Positions 8,431 to 17,640 of a DNA stretch of 64,000 nucleotides are shown here, in pieces. This DNA comes from Pleurocapsa sp. PCC 7319. GTDB taxonomy: Bacteria; Cyanobacteriota; Cyanobacteriia; Cyanobacteriales; Xenococcaceae. The position numbers were made by a program, and so were the translations under genes. Within the stretch, counting starts at the first letter, position 1. The number at the start of each line of letters is the position of its first letter. Under the pieces are notes generated by a model, which was given only the letters and a program-made list of their open reading frames with translations, made no database searches and had not been told where the DNA came from. The stretch is taken from positions 6,324,443 to 6,388,442 of the forward strand of contig NZ_KB235922.1 of the NCBI RefSeq assembly GCF_000332195.1, written 5' to 3'.

Positions 8431-11400
8431 TTATTTTTTAGCTAATAAAGCTGCGACAACATCAACTAATTCTTGTGGTTGAACTGGTTTACCGAGATAG
8501 TCTGTAGCTCCTAATCGTTTAGCTTCTTGTTTATGGCGATCGCCTGTGCGAGAAGTTGCCATAACTATGGGTGTATTTTTAAATGCAGGTTTGACTCTAA
8601 CTTGCTCTAGCAGCTCAAAACCATTAAGTCTAGGCATTTCAATATCAGAAACAATGAGATCGATTCTACCCTTATATTGATCGATCTGCTCTAAAGCTTC
8701 TTGTCCATCACGACAAACAATAACCTGATAGCCTGAAGCAATTAGGATTTTTTCGAGCATTCTTCTGGTGGCAACAGAATCTTCAGCGATGAGAACGGTA
8801 GAAGTGCCGCTAACAATAGTAACGGCAGAATCTTTAGCTGATACTTCTGCAACAGCATCCTGTTCTAGACCTTGAGGAAGAATTACAGGAATTACCTCCC
8901 CTGTACCCAAGACAGTACAGCCTGCTATATAAGGTGGAACGGGAATAGTTTCATCAAATGGCTTAATAATTAACTTTTCTTCTTTTACTATGTCATCAAC
9001 TAAAATTACTAAAGGTTCAAAAGCAGTTTTCAGCACCATAGCAACTTTACCTTGACTCAATTTAAGAGTTTTTCTCGGACAAGGAAATAAACTGGATACG
9101 GAAGCAAGGGCAATTACCTGACCCTGCCAATTAAGATGCTGTTTGTGTTTATCGGTAAAATCTAATTCTCGTTCAGGTAACATTTCCAGGATGCTAGTGT
9201 GAGGAAAAGCCACCAGGCGATCGTGCAACTGAACCAATAACAATGATTGTAAACTGAGGTTTAAAGGTAGGTTGATCGTAAAGATTGAACCAAGACCAGC
9301 ATCAGTTTGTACCCGTAGTTGTCCTTTTAATTGTCTAATTAAGTTGAGAACAATATCTAGTCCCATTCCTCGACCTGAGATGTCACTAACTTGGGCTGCG
9401 GTAGAAAAATCAGGCTCAAAAATCCAGTTGAGAATTGTCTCGGGCTTAAAATCCTTAATTGATTTGTTAGCAGGGCAAATTCCTCTTTGCACTGCTCGAT
9501 TGTAAACTTTTTCAATGTTTATCCCCGAACCATCATCTTGAATCGTAATAACTAGCTGATTGTTTTGGAGTTTTGCAGTTAACAAAATAGTCGCTGTTTC
9601 CGATTTACCAGCCGCAATCCGGTCATATTTCGCTTCGATTCCATGATCGAAAGCATTATTAAGTAGATGAGTTAGAGGAGTTTGGAGTTGTTCGAGTAAT
9701 ATTTGATCGACTAGGGTATTTTTGCCCTCAATCTCTAAGTTGACTGGTTTATCAAAACGCTGGCTTAAACCTTTAATTTGGGGGACAAATCGTTTAGCTA
9801 ACGTATCAAAAGTAACTAATCGGGAGTCAGTAATCTTAGAATATAAGGTATCGAGATTTTTTTGATTTAGTTCTAGATCATCGACTAACTCTCGCTCAAC
9901 AAAATCTATGTCGGTGCGGGTTTCTTGAATTTGTAACATCAATTCTTGGAAAGATTGCAGACTGGTATGCAAGTCGGTGTAACGATCCATTTCCAAAGTA
10001 TCAAAACTATCGTTAGATAAGACACGATCATCACCAGTGGTATTAGCTGCTGTATCTCCTGGTTGAGACATATCTGTAGACCGGACAGCTAGTTGATCGT
10101 ATAAATTTTGGATCTGCTCGCGAATAGGTTCAAATTGGCGAGTTAAAGAACGTAGACGATGATTAGCTTGATTTAATATTTGTTGTTGGCGACTTATACG
10201 AGATTGACTTAAGATTAGCTCTTCTACATTATTAGTCATTTCCTCTAGTCTTTTGAGAGGAATTTTTAACTGATTAACAGCTGGTTTTTTGGATTTTTCG
10301 GCTACTGTAGCTATTATTTTAGATTCCGATTTGGATACCACAGGAGGAGCAAACATAACTGTTGATAGCTCTTCTCCCTCATCATCATCAGGAAAATCGA
10401 AAAATCCTTCGACATCTTCTACTTCCCCTAATTCCTCATACTCGTTATCTAGCTCACTGATAGCAAAAGCCTCAGAATCTGAAGCATCTTCTAAATTAGT
10501 ATCTTCTAAATTGATATTCTCTGATTGGAGATTTTCCAAATAAAGGTTGCGGCGCTGACGAATTTCCTGAACTAATTCCTGACTTACTAACAAAGCTTCT
10601 ATAGGATCGGCTTCAGTTAAAATAGTTTCAATTGGAGCTACTGCTTCTGCTAGCCAGGGTAACTCCAAGGTTTCACCCATAAAAGTACATTCATCGGCAA
10701 AGCCAGTTAAAGCTTCAGTGATCACTTCTTCTGGGGTGTCTAAAGCCAAATCAGCGATCGCCTGCAAAATAGCCTCTAAATCTTCGTTTAAAGTATTAAC
10801 AACTAAAACATTAATTCCTTCCGGTTGACCTTCCTGTTCTTCTTCGGATTCATCCGAGGCTAGGTGACTGAGATAGTTTTGAATCTCATCACGGAGATGA
10901 TGAATAATTTCCTTAGTTAATAGTAATACCTCTACTGTCTCAGAATTTTCTAAAGCCTCAGTAATAGGCTCCATAGCTTCACCTAACCAAGGTAAATCGA
11001 GAGTTTCTGCCATAAAAATACATTCATCGGCAAAATCCGCTAACAAAGGTTGAATTACCTCATCTGGGGCATCTAACTCTAATTCTTCAATGACAATAAA
11101 GCTATTTTCTAGCTCTACTGTTAGAGTGTTCCAGACTAAATGATTGTTTTGGCTAGTGCCGCCATCATCATCGGTTGTAGAACACTCTTCAGTTTCTGAA
11201 CTAGTTCCAACCAAAGCTTCTAAAGCAGTAATTAATTCTGGATTGGCGATCGCATCATCCACAGTACGAGCCTGACTTAAAACAAATCCTACTTCATCAA
11301 TTCCTTTTTCAATCAAAGCCCAGGCTAATTCTCGTTCAGCAATTTGTTCTCCCTGAATACCCACCAGCACATCTTCAAGCCGATGAGCCAGATGTTGCAG

Positions 11401-11598
11401 ACTAGTTAGAGATGCTAAACCTGCCCCACCCTTAAGAGAATGGGCTGCTCGCAATAAGGCTGTAAAATCAGGACTGTCAGGATCTTTGATGCCCTCTTCT
11501 AGCATTTGAAGATACTCTGGGGCATCTTCGTCTAAAAAGCATTGACGTGCTTCAGCGGTAATAGCAGCGAGAATTTCAGGATCTAACTGGGAACTCAT
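8431..11598 (-). CDS. pilL: hybrid chemotaxis-type histidine kinase, CheA/PilL (TaxAY) family
   Basis: A 1055-residue kinase, last gene of the Pil chemosensory operon. N-terminal Hpt domain with H53 in RAAHSLKGGAG; two consecutive copies of a ~90-residue acidic module (about 157-246 and 267-356) with the shared core FADEC-FM-ETL-LPWL-EA; an acidic linker; dimerisation helices (about 430-600); a HATPase domain with the N box LLNNAFDHGIE and G box DISGRGMGLDIV; a CheW-like domain; and a C-terminal receiver with the acceptor aspartate in LIVSDIEMPRLNG. It would couple PilJ signals to PilG/PilH and so to type IV pilus motility. No separate cheY follows it. Confidence 0.88.
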   Translation of the reverse strand: MSSQLDPEILAAITAEARQCFLDEDAPEYLQMLEEGIKDPDSPDFTALLRAAHSLKGGAGLASLTSLQHLAHRLEDVLVGIQGEQIAERELAWALIEKGIDEVGFVLSQARTVDDAIANPELITALEALVGTSSETEECSTTDDDGGTSQNNHLVWNTLTVELENSFIVIEELELDAPDEVIQPLLADFADECIFMAETLDLPWLGEAMEPITEALENSETVEVLLLTKEIIHHLRDEIQNYLSHLASDESEEEQEGQPEGINVLVVNTLNEDLEAILQAIADLALDTPEEVITEALTGFADECTFMGETLELPWLAEAVAPIETILTEADPIEALLVSQELVQEIRQRRNLYLENLQSENINLEDTNLEDASDSEAFAISELDNEYEELGEVEDVEGFFDFPDDDEGEELSTVMFAPPVVSKSESKIIATVAEKSKKPAVNQLKIPLKRLEEMTNNVEELILSQSRISRQQQILNQANHRLRSLTRQFEPIREQIQNLYDQLAVRSTDMSQPGDTAANTTGDDRVLSNDSFDTLEMDRYTDLHTSLQSFQELMLQIQETRTDIDFVERELVDDLELNQKNLDTLYSKITDSRLVTFDTLAKRFVPQIKGLSQRFDKPVNLEIEGKNTLVDQILLEQLQTPLTHLLNNAFDHGIEAKYDRIAAGKSETATILLTAKLQNNQLVITIQDDGSGINIEKVYNRAVQRGICPANKSIKDFKPETILNWIFEPDFSTAAQVSDISGRGMGLDIVLNLIRQLKGQLRVQTDAGLGSIFTINLPLNLSLQSLLLVQLHDRLVAFPHTSILEMLPERELDFTDKHKQHLNWQGQVIALASVSSLFPCPRKTLKLSQGKVAMVLKTAFEPLVILVDDIVKEEKLIIKPFDETIPVPPYIAGCTVLGTGEVIPVILPQGLEQDAVAEVSAKDSAVTIVSGTSTVLIAEDSVATRRMLEKILIASGYQVIVCRDGQEALEQIDQYKGRIDLIVSDIEMPRLNGFELLEQVRVKPAFKNTPIVMATSRTGDRHKQEAKRLGATDYLGKPVQPQELVDVVAALLAKK

Positions 11599-11699
11599 TT
11601 TGGATAAGACTGTGTCTTGGTAATAGTTAGTTAGCTAGTAGTTCAAGGAGAAAAAAATAAATCATAGATCTTACCGATCATTCAGTTAAAGTTCTTAAA

Positions 11700-13358
11700 C
11701 TATTGCTGAAGTTTAAATTGTGATACTGATGACTGGAGGTTTTCGGCTTCACTTACCAGAGTACGTAGAGATTGGACTACGTTTTGTGCTTCAGTGGAGT
11801 TGGTTTTAGCAATGGTCGCAATCCCATTGATTTTTTCGTTTACTTCTTTAGAAGTATTTGTTTGATCGCTGGTATTTTCGGAGATATATTTCAGATATTC
11901 ATCAATCTGTTTACTGGTTTCGGCTAAACTCCGCAGGTTAATTTTGGTCATGCGTACCAGTTCACTACCATTAACTACATCAGCTGTACTGATTTCCATT
12001 CCTTGTAATACCGAGGTGGTATCTTGGCGAATTTTTGTTACTAACTGTTGAATGTCTTTCGTTGCTTCTGTAATCCGATCCGCCAGACGACGAACCTCTT
12101 CGGCAACGATTCTAAAACCTTCCCCATGTTCTCCTGCACGAGCAGCCTCTACAGAAGCGTTAAACGCCAATAGGTTGGTTTTTTCAGAGATACCGGAAAT
12201 AATTTCCACAATTTGAGCAATTTCTTGCGAAGATTCCGCTAATTGTTTGACTTTTTTGGATGTGCTAGCAACAGTAGTCCGAATTTTTTCCATGCTGTTA
12301 ACCGTCTCTTCCATAGCCAAATCACCTTCTTTGGCTTGAATTGAACCTTGGCGGGCAATTTGGGCAGCTTCTTGAGCGTAGTTAGCAACCGTTGCTATGG
12401 ACTTATTAATGTCATCAATATTGCTTAAGGTCTGATTAATTTCTTCCGCCTGACTTAAAGCCGATTCCGAAAGTTGACTTACCGAATTTTCTCCTGCGAA
12501 AGACAGTTGACCTACTTCAGTAGAAACAACTTGTACCTCCTGTAATAATCCCTGTAATTTATTCATAGTGGCGTTAAAGGCATCGGCAATTGAGCCCACC
12601 GCACCATCAGTCATCGCAGCTCTAACAGTTAAGTCTCCTTGTTTAGCATCTTCAACGTCTAAGAGTAGGTTCATTACACCTTGTTGTAAGGTCTCTTTTT
12701 CTTTTTGTTGACGTTGAGCTTCTGCCTCTTGAGTCAGGAGTAGGCCTTGAATTTGTTCTGCCATGTTGTTGATGCTAGAACCCAAATCGGCTAATTCATC
12801 TTGTCCTAAAATGGGTATATGAATGTCGAACTTTCCACTTCCTAATCTTTTGATAGCGCCAGTAGCTTGCACAATTGGTTGAATTAACTTGTCTACTAAT
12901 ATAGAAACAATTCCCGCGACTAAAATTGTTGACACAGCACTAACTAGAGCTAAAGTTAACACTAATTTTTGTTGTACCTGGGATTTTTTTACCTCTAATA
13001 TTTCCTGGGTGAGTGCCTTGTTGGCAACATAATATGTTGTTGAGCCAACTATTGTAATGGGAATAATAGTTAAGGCGATCGCTATAAGAGTGACTTTAAA
13101 TTTTAGACTAGGATGCTCCACCAATAAACCCTGAGAAATAGGTTTAGGTTCGGTGATCTGAGGGGGGGCAGAGATGGGAGTAGGCTCAGATTGATTTAAA
13201 TTGGCAAGAGCTTCTTTGGCGACATTACCGTAATTACCATCTGGATCTACTTGGATAATTTCTTGGTAAAGAGCGATCGCTTGTTCAACTTCTCCAGCGC
13301 TTTCTAAGGCGTTTGCCTGGACGATTTTATTGACGATATCACCTGTGTTATCAGACAT
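11700..13358 (-). CDS. pilJ: methyl-accepting chemotaxis protein, PilJ type
   Basis: A 552-residue transducer. Unusual features come first: residues about 8-50 resemble a single TPR unit ([19 protein letters not shown]), then a proline-rich linker. Two membrane helices (about 86-108 and 132-155) leave only some 23 residues outside, so there is no periplasmic sensor domain. A HAMP domain (155-205), a second HAMP-like segment, and the signalling hairpin with the conserved tip [19 protein letters not shown] follow. No phytochrome-like GAF domains are present, which separates it from PixJ. Input therefore is probably cytoplasmic or through partners. It lies 37 bp behind pilI. Confidence 0.88.
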   Translation of the reverse strand: MSDNTGDIVNKIVQANALESAGEVEQAIALYQEIIQVDPDGNYGNVAKEALANLNQSEPTPISAPPQITEPKPISQGLLVEHPSLKFKVTLIAIALTIIPITIVGSTTYYVANKALTQEILEVKKSQVQQKLVLTLALVSAVSTILVAGIVSILVDKLIQPIVQATGAIKRLGSGKFDIHIPILGQDELADLGSSINNMAEQIQGLLLTQEAEAQRQQKEKETLQQGVMNLLLDVEDAKQGDLTVRAAMTDGAVGSIADAFNATMNKLQGLLQEVQVVSTEVGQLSFAGENSVSQLSESALSQAEEINQTLSNIDDINKSIATVANYAQEAAQIARQGSIQAKEGDLAMEETVNSMEKIRTTVASTSKKVKQLAESSQEIAQIVEIISGISEKTNLLAFNASVEAARAGEHGEGFRIVAEEVRRLADRITEATKDIQQLVTKIRQDTTSVLQGMEISTADVVNGSELVRMTKINLRSLAETSKQIDEYLKYISENTSDQTNTSKEVNEKINGIATIAKTNSTEAQNVVQSLRTLVSEAENLQSSVSQFKLQQ

Positions 13359-13395
13359 AAAATTTTTCCTAATAATTCAATATAGGCAATTTAAT

Positions 13396-13872
13396 TTAGA
13401 CAGATACCAGAGTTGATTTCTGATGTAGTAGCTGTAGTAAATTAGCAGAGTTTAAAATATAAGTACTTCTAGTTTCTATTTCGACAAAGGCAGTACAACA
13501 ATCTCGTAACCCAGACGGCGCGGTATCCGTTAGCTGTTGCAGATGATTAGTTTCTGGAGATATAATTCCCACCAGTTTTGGCGTCACTAATCCTATCTGT
13601 CTTTGGCTTTCCCCTAGCTGATGTTTTAAGATTACGGCAGTCAGCTTTTTGCTCAGGGGCGAGCGCTTGTGTACCAGATTAAAGAAGCGATCGCTATCTA
13701 AAACCCAGAGCAGAGAACCTTTATAGTTAACTACCCCGTACCAGAAATCAGCTACTCCTGGAACCGTGCAGATATGATTAGTTTCAAATTGAACTACTGT
13801 TCCCATATCCGATAGAGGTATTCCCAAGTTTATTTCTGGCGATAGTTCAACGCTAAAATATTCTGAAACCAT
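13396..13872 (-). CDS. pilI: CheW-like adaptor
   Basis: A 158-residue protein that is a single CheW domain: the segments CTVPGVADFWYGVVNYKGSLLWVLD and IGLVTPKLVGII correspond to the conserved CheW strands, including the V-N-x-K/R-G turn. It would bridge the PilJ transducer and the PilL kinase. Third gene of the Pil operon on the minus strand, between pilH and pilJ. Confidence 0.85.
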   Translation of the reverse strand: MVSEYFSVELSPEINLGIPLSDMGTVVQFETNHICTVPGVADFWYGVVNYKGSLLWVLDSDRFFNLVHKRSPLSKKLTAVILKHQLGESQRQIGLVTPKLVGIISPETNHLQQLTDTAPSGLRDCCTAFVEIETRSTYILNSANLLQLLHQKSTLVSV

Positions 13873-13964
13873 AAAAATAAAGTAAATTTGAATTTACTAA
13901 TTGAGAAGAAAGACATAAGATAAATAGCCTTTTAATTTCTAGTCTCTAATTATTGAACTTTTAT

Positions 13965-14330
13965 TTAGTTAGCAAATTGAATAACCTTATCTACTAAATT
14001 TTGGGGTGCATAAGGTTTGGTAATGTATGCATTACCCCCCTGACGCATGGCCCAAAAACGATCAAATTCTTCAGCTTTGGAACTACAGAATAAAATGGGA
14101 ATATCTTTCCAGGAGCTATGCTCACGAATCTTACGACAAAGATCTAAACCACTTTCCCCTGGCATAACAATATCTAACAAAATTAAATTAGGTGTTGGAT
14201 TGGTGTTAAGCCACTCCCAAGCCGATTCTGCATTTTCAGTGACAGCAACATTAAAACCAGCATGAGACAGTAAAGCAGAACTCATTTGCCTTTCAGCATG
14301 AGTATCTTCAACAATCAATATTGTTTTCAT
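13965..14330 (-). CDS. pilH: CheY-like single-domain response regulator
   Basis: A 121-residue receiver domain. The acidic pair lies in LIVEDTHAE, the phospho-acceptor aspartate in LILLDIVMPGESG, the conserved serine in ILFCSSKAE and the lysine in ITKPYAP. There is no output domain. In Pil systems PilH-type regulators modulate pilus retraction or act as a phosphate sink. Second gene of the operon, 113 bp behind pilG. Confidence 0.87.
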   Translation of the reverse strand: MKTILIVEDTHAERQMSSALLSHAGFNVAVTENAESAWEWLNTNPTPNLILLDIVMPGESGLDLCRKIREHSSWKDIPILFCSSKAEEFDRFWAMRQGGNAYITKPYAPQNLVDKVIQFAN

Positions 14331-14443
14331 AATAATTAATTACTTCTTTTGGTGATGTATCTTAAAAGCAAATAATTTTGGTTAATACTATAATTCCCAA
14401 AAATTTAGTCTAAGTATCATTAATTTATTAGAAACCATCGATA

Positions 14444-15676
14444 CTAATGGGCATTTACGACCAATGTTTCTAATGATTTGGTTAATGCAATTAACTTATT
14501 GGGATCGCAAGGTTTAGTTAAATAGTCAGTTGCACCAGCCAATTTAGCTCTAACTCGATCAATCATACCGTCCCTGCCAGTTAGCATGACAATCGGAACT
14601 TCTTTGAATTTTATTGATTTCCTGAGAACACCACATAATTCATAACCATTAATATTGGGCATATTAATATCCATCAGAATTACTGCTGGTTTTTGCCTTG
14701 ACAATTGCTTTAAAGCGGTAGTGGGTTCAGTAATACTCATGACTTGGTATCCAGCAGCTTCTAAAGTCATTTTTACTTGTTTTTGTACTGTCTTACTATC
14801 ATCAATACAAACAATCAAAGTTTGGGTACCATCAACAGATTTAGATGCTGGTTTTGATGGTAGCTTACTATAAGTATTACTTGTGTTTTTATTTTGGTTA
14901 TTGACTTGACTAGTAATACTTTTATCTAGTTTACTTGCTATTTCTTCGTTATATGGTAAGAGATCGACAACATTTTCTTCTATCGATTGTTTAAGATTTT
15001 TTGCCAAAAGATATGTATTTACTCTGGCTTTTATGGCTAACTCATACAAAGAGCTTTTAGCAACAAATAAGCTGACAAATGAAGATAGTCTTTGCTCATT
15101 TGCCAAGGAAGCTAATTCGGGATAAGTGTAAAGATTTTTCCAGATTTTATAAAATTGCAAAGCATTTTTTTGTTCTAAATATAAACGACTAAAAGGAGAA
15201 CCAAAATAGCTTCTGATCTGCTTCCAAGCATGTATTTGCTCTTGTAACTCTAGTTGTTCTAGTTTAAAACTAATAATTGATTTGGTGATTCTTTTTGTCG
15301 GAATTAACTTGATGCTAGTTTTTTGAATACTTAAGACATGAGTTAAACCCTCTTTAATAAAGCTAAACAAATGCTTTTTGATTTCTTTATCTGTTAGCTG
15401 CTTATTAGATAGACTTTGACATAATTGCGTATATTCTGAAATTTTTTGCTTTTCTAACTCAGGACAACCAGAACCTAACTTAAACCGCTGCCAGAGATAG
15501 TTTAATCGTATTTGTTGACCAACCGTAGTGCTAACGTACTGTATTTTTCCCTGCAGCAAATATACATGCCAACTGATAGAGGCATCTTGAGGCTCTGAAA
15601 ATTCTATACAACCAGACCAAGCTTCTTGAGATTTGGCTTTGAGAACCTGGGAAGGATTCTGAAGACTGTTGTTCAT
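14444..15676 (-). CDS. pilG: PatA/PilG-type response regulator (PATAN + receiver)
   Basis: First gene of the Pil operon: 410 residues with an N-terminal PATAN-type domain (about 1-240; starts with the typical LKAKSQEAWSGCIEF), a serine/lysine-rich linker (250-280) and a C-terminal receiver (about 285-405) with the acceptor aspartate in VILMDINMPNINGYE, T in VMLTGRD and K in YLTKPCD. In Synechocystis, PixG/PilG proteins of this build interact with the pilus extension ATPase and steer phototaxis or motility. The 3.1 kb upstream-to-downstream order G-H-I-J-L is intact. Confidence 0.85.
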   Translation of the reverse strand: MNNSLQNPSQVLKAKSQEAWSGCIEFSEPQDASISWHVYLLQGKIQYVSTTVGQQIRLNYLWQRFKLGSGCPELEKQKISEYTQLCQSLSNKQLTDKEIKKHLFSFIKEGLTHVLSIQKTSIKLIPTKRITKSIISFKLEQLELQEQIHAWKQIRSYFGSPFSRLYLEQKNALQFYKIWKNLYTYPELASLANEQRLSSFVSLFVAKSSLYELAIKARVNTYLLAKNLKQSIEENVVDLLPYNEEIASKLDKSITSQVNNQNKNTSNTYSKLPSKPASKSVDGTQTLIVCIDDSKTVQKQVKMTLEAAGYQVMSITEPTTALKQLSRQKPAVILMDINMPNINGYELCGVLRKSIKFKEVPIVMLTGRDGMIDRVRAKLAGATDYLTKPCDPNKLIALTKSLETLVVNAH

Positions 15677-15802
15677 GATATTGCTGAGAAATGCTGTGGA
15701 CCTAAGAATTTAACTCTTTAACTTTCGATATATCTATAGTTCCCAGAAATAGCCTGGAAATTCATGTTTAAATTATTTGCATTCCTCAACCAGAAATTTT
15801 AC

Positions 15803-17194
15803 ATGGCTTTAATCATTGCGGGCGATCGCTCTGGAGTAGGCAAAACAACTATCACCCTTGCCATACTTGCCTACCTCTCGAAGCAAAGTAATAAAGTACA
15901 GTCATTCAAAGTAGGACCGGATTATATCGATCCGATGTTCCATGGGGCAGTGACAGATAGACCCTGTCGTAATTTAGATCCAGTTTTAACTTCTGCCAGT
16001 TATGTTCAATCTTGTTTTCGGTATCATGCTCAATATGCTGACTGGGTAGTAGTAGAAGGAGTGATGGGACTATTTGACGGTATTCGTAATCTAAATGTCG
16101 ATGACCAACAATCTTTGAATGACTATGGTAGTACTGCCCACATTGCCAGATTATTAGACTTACCTGTAGCCTTGGTTTTAGACTGTTCTAGCTTGTCTAG
16201 CTCCATCGCCGCGATCGCTTTTGGTTATGCCAACCTCGATCCTCAAGTCAAAATCGCTGGCGTAATTTTGAATAAAGTAGCCAGCGATCGCCATTTAGAA
16301 TTATTAGAAACAGCATTAAATACAATTGGGATGCCTATATTGGGAGTTTTAAAACGTAATGCTACAGTAACTATTCCCGATCGCCACTTAGGATTGATTC
16401 CCTCAGCAGAACTGACTCAGATTAATAGTATTTTTCAGCAACTAGCCCATCTGGCAAAAATATCATTTAACTGGGACAAACTCTTCCCCCTTCTTCGGCA
16501 TTCTCAATCCCCAGTCCCCAATCCCCAAGTCCCTAATTCCCAAGTCTCCAATCCTCAGTCTCCAATTAGAATTGCGATCGCTCAAGATTTAGCTTTCAAT
16601 TTCTACTATCAAGATAATTTCGATATTCTGGAAAAACATGGGGCTGAATTAGTTTTTTGGAGTCCGCTTACAGCTCAGAATATTCCTAAAGATATTCAGG
16701 GATTATATTTCGGTGGTGGTTTCCCCGAGATTTTTGCCGAACAACTCGCAGTAAATAAATCGGTACGGCAACAGCTCAAGCAACTAATTCAAACTGGCAT
16801 CCCTACCTATGCCGAATGCGGTGGTCTAATGTATTTATGTAAACAGCTAACGGATCTTGAGCAAAAAACTTGGTCAATGGTGGGGGTGATTCCTAGCACT
16901 GTCACTATGCAAACTAAATTAACCTTGGGTTATAGACAGGCTGAGGCTCTCCAAGATAGTCCACTTATTCAAGCCCGGCAAACTGTCAGGGGACACGAAT
17001 TTCACCGCTCCCAACTCACTGCCCTTCCCTCCACTCCACAGTGGCAATTACAGGGTTTTCATCAATTTAGTTCTCCATTAACAGAGGGATGGCGAATCGC
17101 CAAATTACACGCTTCTTATTTACATCTTCATTGGGGAGCATCGCAATTTTTAGCCCAAAGATTTATCCGACATTGCCGAAATTATCAAATTTAG
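15803..17194 (+). CDS. cbiA: cobyrinate a,c-diamide synthase (CobB/CbiA)
   Basis: ATP- and glutamine-dependent amidation of cobyrinate side chains a and c in cobalamin synthesis. About 463 residues from the ATG at 15803 (an in-frame ATG at 15764 would add 13). The N-terminal dethiobiotin-synthetase-like domain begins ALIIAGDRSGVGKTT (P-loop) and has KVGPDYIDPMFH; the C-terminal class I glutamine amidotransferase-like domain has the catalytic cysteine in YAECGGLMYL and the histidines in HEFHRSQ and HASYLHLHW. Between the two domains lies a 21-residue P/S/N/Q-rich insert (DNA 16504-16566) made of nine 7-bp repeats in frame. The insert is in the linker, so activity is probably kept. Confidence 0.9.
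   Translation: MALIIAGDRSGVGKTTITLAILAYLSKQSNKVQSFKVGPDYIDPMFHGAVTDRPCRNLDPVLTSASYVQSCFRYHAQYADWVVVEGVMGLFDGIRNLNVDDQQSLNDYGSTAHIARLLDLPVALVLDCSSLSSSIAAIAFGYANLDPQVKIAGVILNKVASDRHLELLETALNTIGMPILGVLKRNATVTIPDRHLGLIPSAELTQINSIFQQLAHLAKISFNWDKLFPLLRHSQSPVPNPQVPNSQVSNPQSPIRIAIAQDLAFNFYYQDNFDILEKHGAELVFWSPLTAQNIPKDIQGLYFGGGFPEIFAEQLAVNKSVRQQLKQLIQTGIPTYAECGGLMYLCKQLTDLEQKTWSMVGVIPSTVTMQTKLTLGYRQAEALQDSPLIQARQTVRGHEFHRSQLTALPSTPQWQLQGFHQFSSPLTEGWRIAKLHASYLHLHWGASQFLAQRFIRHCRNYQI
16504..16566. repeat. in-frame heptamer repeat inside cbiA, 9 units
   Basis: Nine consecutive 7-bp units drifting around CCCCAAT/CCCCAGT/CCCAAGT, exactly 63 bp, so the reading frame is preserved and the repeat is translated into a 21-residue low-complexity linker. 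The same period as the intergenic STRR arrays in this window. Confidence 0.85.
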
Positions 17195-17256
17195 CTATAT
17201 TAACTTCAGATAGAAAATTATTAAATAACCATTTAGGGATATAGGAGGTGATGCCC

Positions 17257-17328
17257 ATGACAGAACACAGTACTATGATGGGTCTCCTAGTTGATGATAG
17301 CCAGCTGTGTGCTGGGGCTGTTCTCTAA
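17257..17328 (+). CDS. possible 23-24-residue leader peptide in the structured region
   Basis: A very strong Shine-Dalgarno sequence (AGGAGGTG, 17243-17250) is followed by ATGACAGAACACAGT (an ATG also precedes it by two codons at 17251) and a short frame ending at TAA 17326-17328. The ribosome site itself lies in the 5' arm of the first hairpin and would be masked when that stem forms. It could be a regulatory leader peptide or simply a chance frame in a noncoding RNA. Confidence 0.3.
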   Translation: MTEHSTMMGLLVDDSQLCAGAVL

Positions 17329-17419
17329 ACAGTCATCTCAAATCTTCTTCGGAAGTAGCTAGGTAGACATTGTTGGAGTTCCTTCCAGCAGTTAGGTTTC
17401 AACTTAGAGACCCTCTAGA

Positions 17420-17495
17420 CCGCCCCCATGAGTAATAGCTACAGCAACAATAGCCGTTGTTGGATGCTGTCTACTCGTGGGGGCGGATAGTTTTT
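17420..17495 (+). terminator. long hairpin with T-run, end of the structured RNA
   Basis: CCGCCCCCATGAGTA pairs with TACTCGTGGGGGCGG (one G-U), with an inner ACAGCA/TGCTGT and CAACAA/TTGTTG extension, then ATAGTTTTT. It has the form of an intrinsic terminator and would end the transcript about 145 bp before cysK. Confidence 0.6.
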
Positions 17496-17640
17496 AGACC
17501 AAAACAGACAAGATTGCTCTTTCCTTAAACTCTACAAACGGAATTAAAGCTGAGAAATATAAACTATTGAAAATATAGATAGATAGAGTAGTTAATAAAC
17601 AAGCAAAATTAAAGAACTAGTTATTAACCTGTTGTATCTT

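Larger units (their letters stand above)
17235..17500 (+). ncRNA. candidate structured RNA or leader upstream of cysK
   Basis: The 440-bp gap before cysK holds a row of hairpins on the plus strand: TAGGAG (17242-17247) pairs CTCCTA (17284-17289) with inner GCCCAT/ATGGGT; CCAGC/GCTGG (17301-17315); CTGTT/AACAG with a 5-base loop (17318-17332); CTTC-TTCG-GAAG, a UUCG tetraloop (17344-17355); TGTTGGA/TCCAGCA (17371-17390); GGTTTC/GAGACC (17395-17412); and a 15-bp GC-rich stem with one G-U pair (17420-17434 with 17472-17486), followed by ATAGTTTTT as a terminator would be. The region is much GC-richer than its surroundings. I cannot place it in a known RNA family; it lacks the signatures of tmRNA, SRP RNA, RNase P RNA and common riboswitches. 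Confidence 0.6.

Noticed and set aside
17320..17365. Glutamine riboswitch (glnA/downstream-peptide type)
   Set aside because: TCATCTC and CGGAAGTAG look like parts of the consensus, but the junction helices do not fit and the gene behind is cysK. Kept only as unknown RNA.
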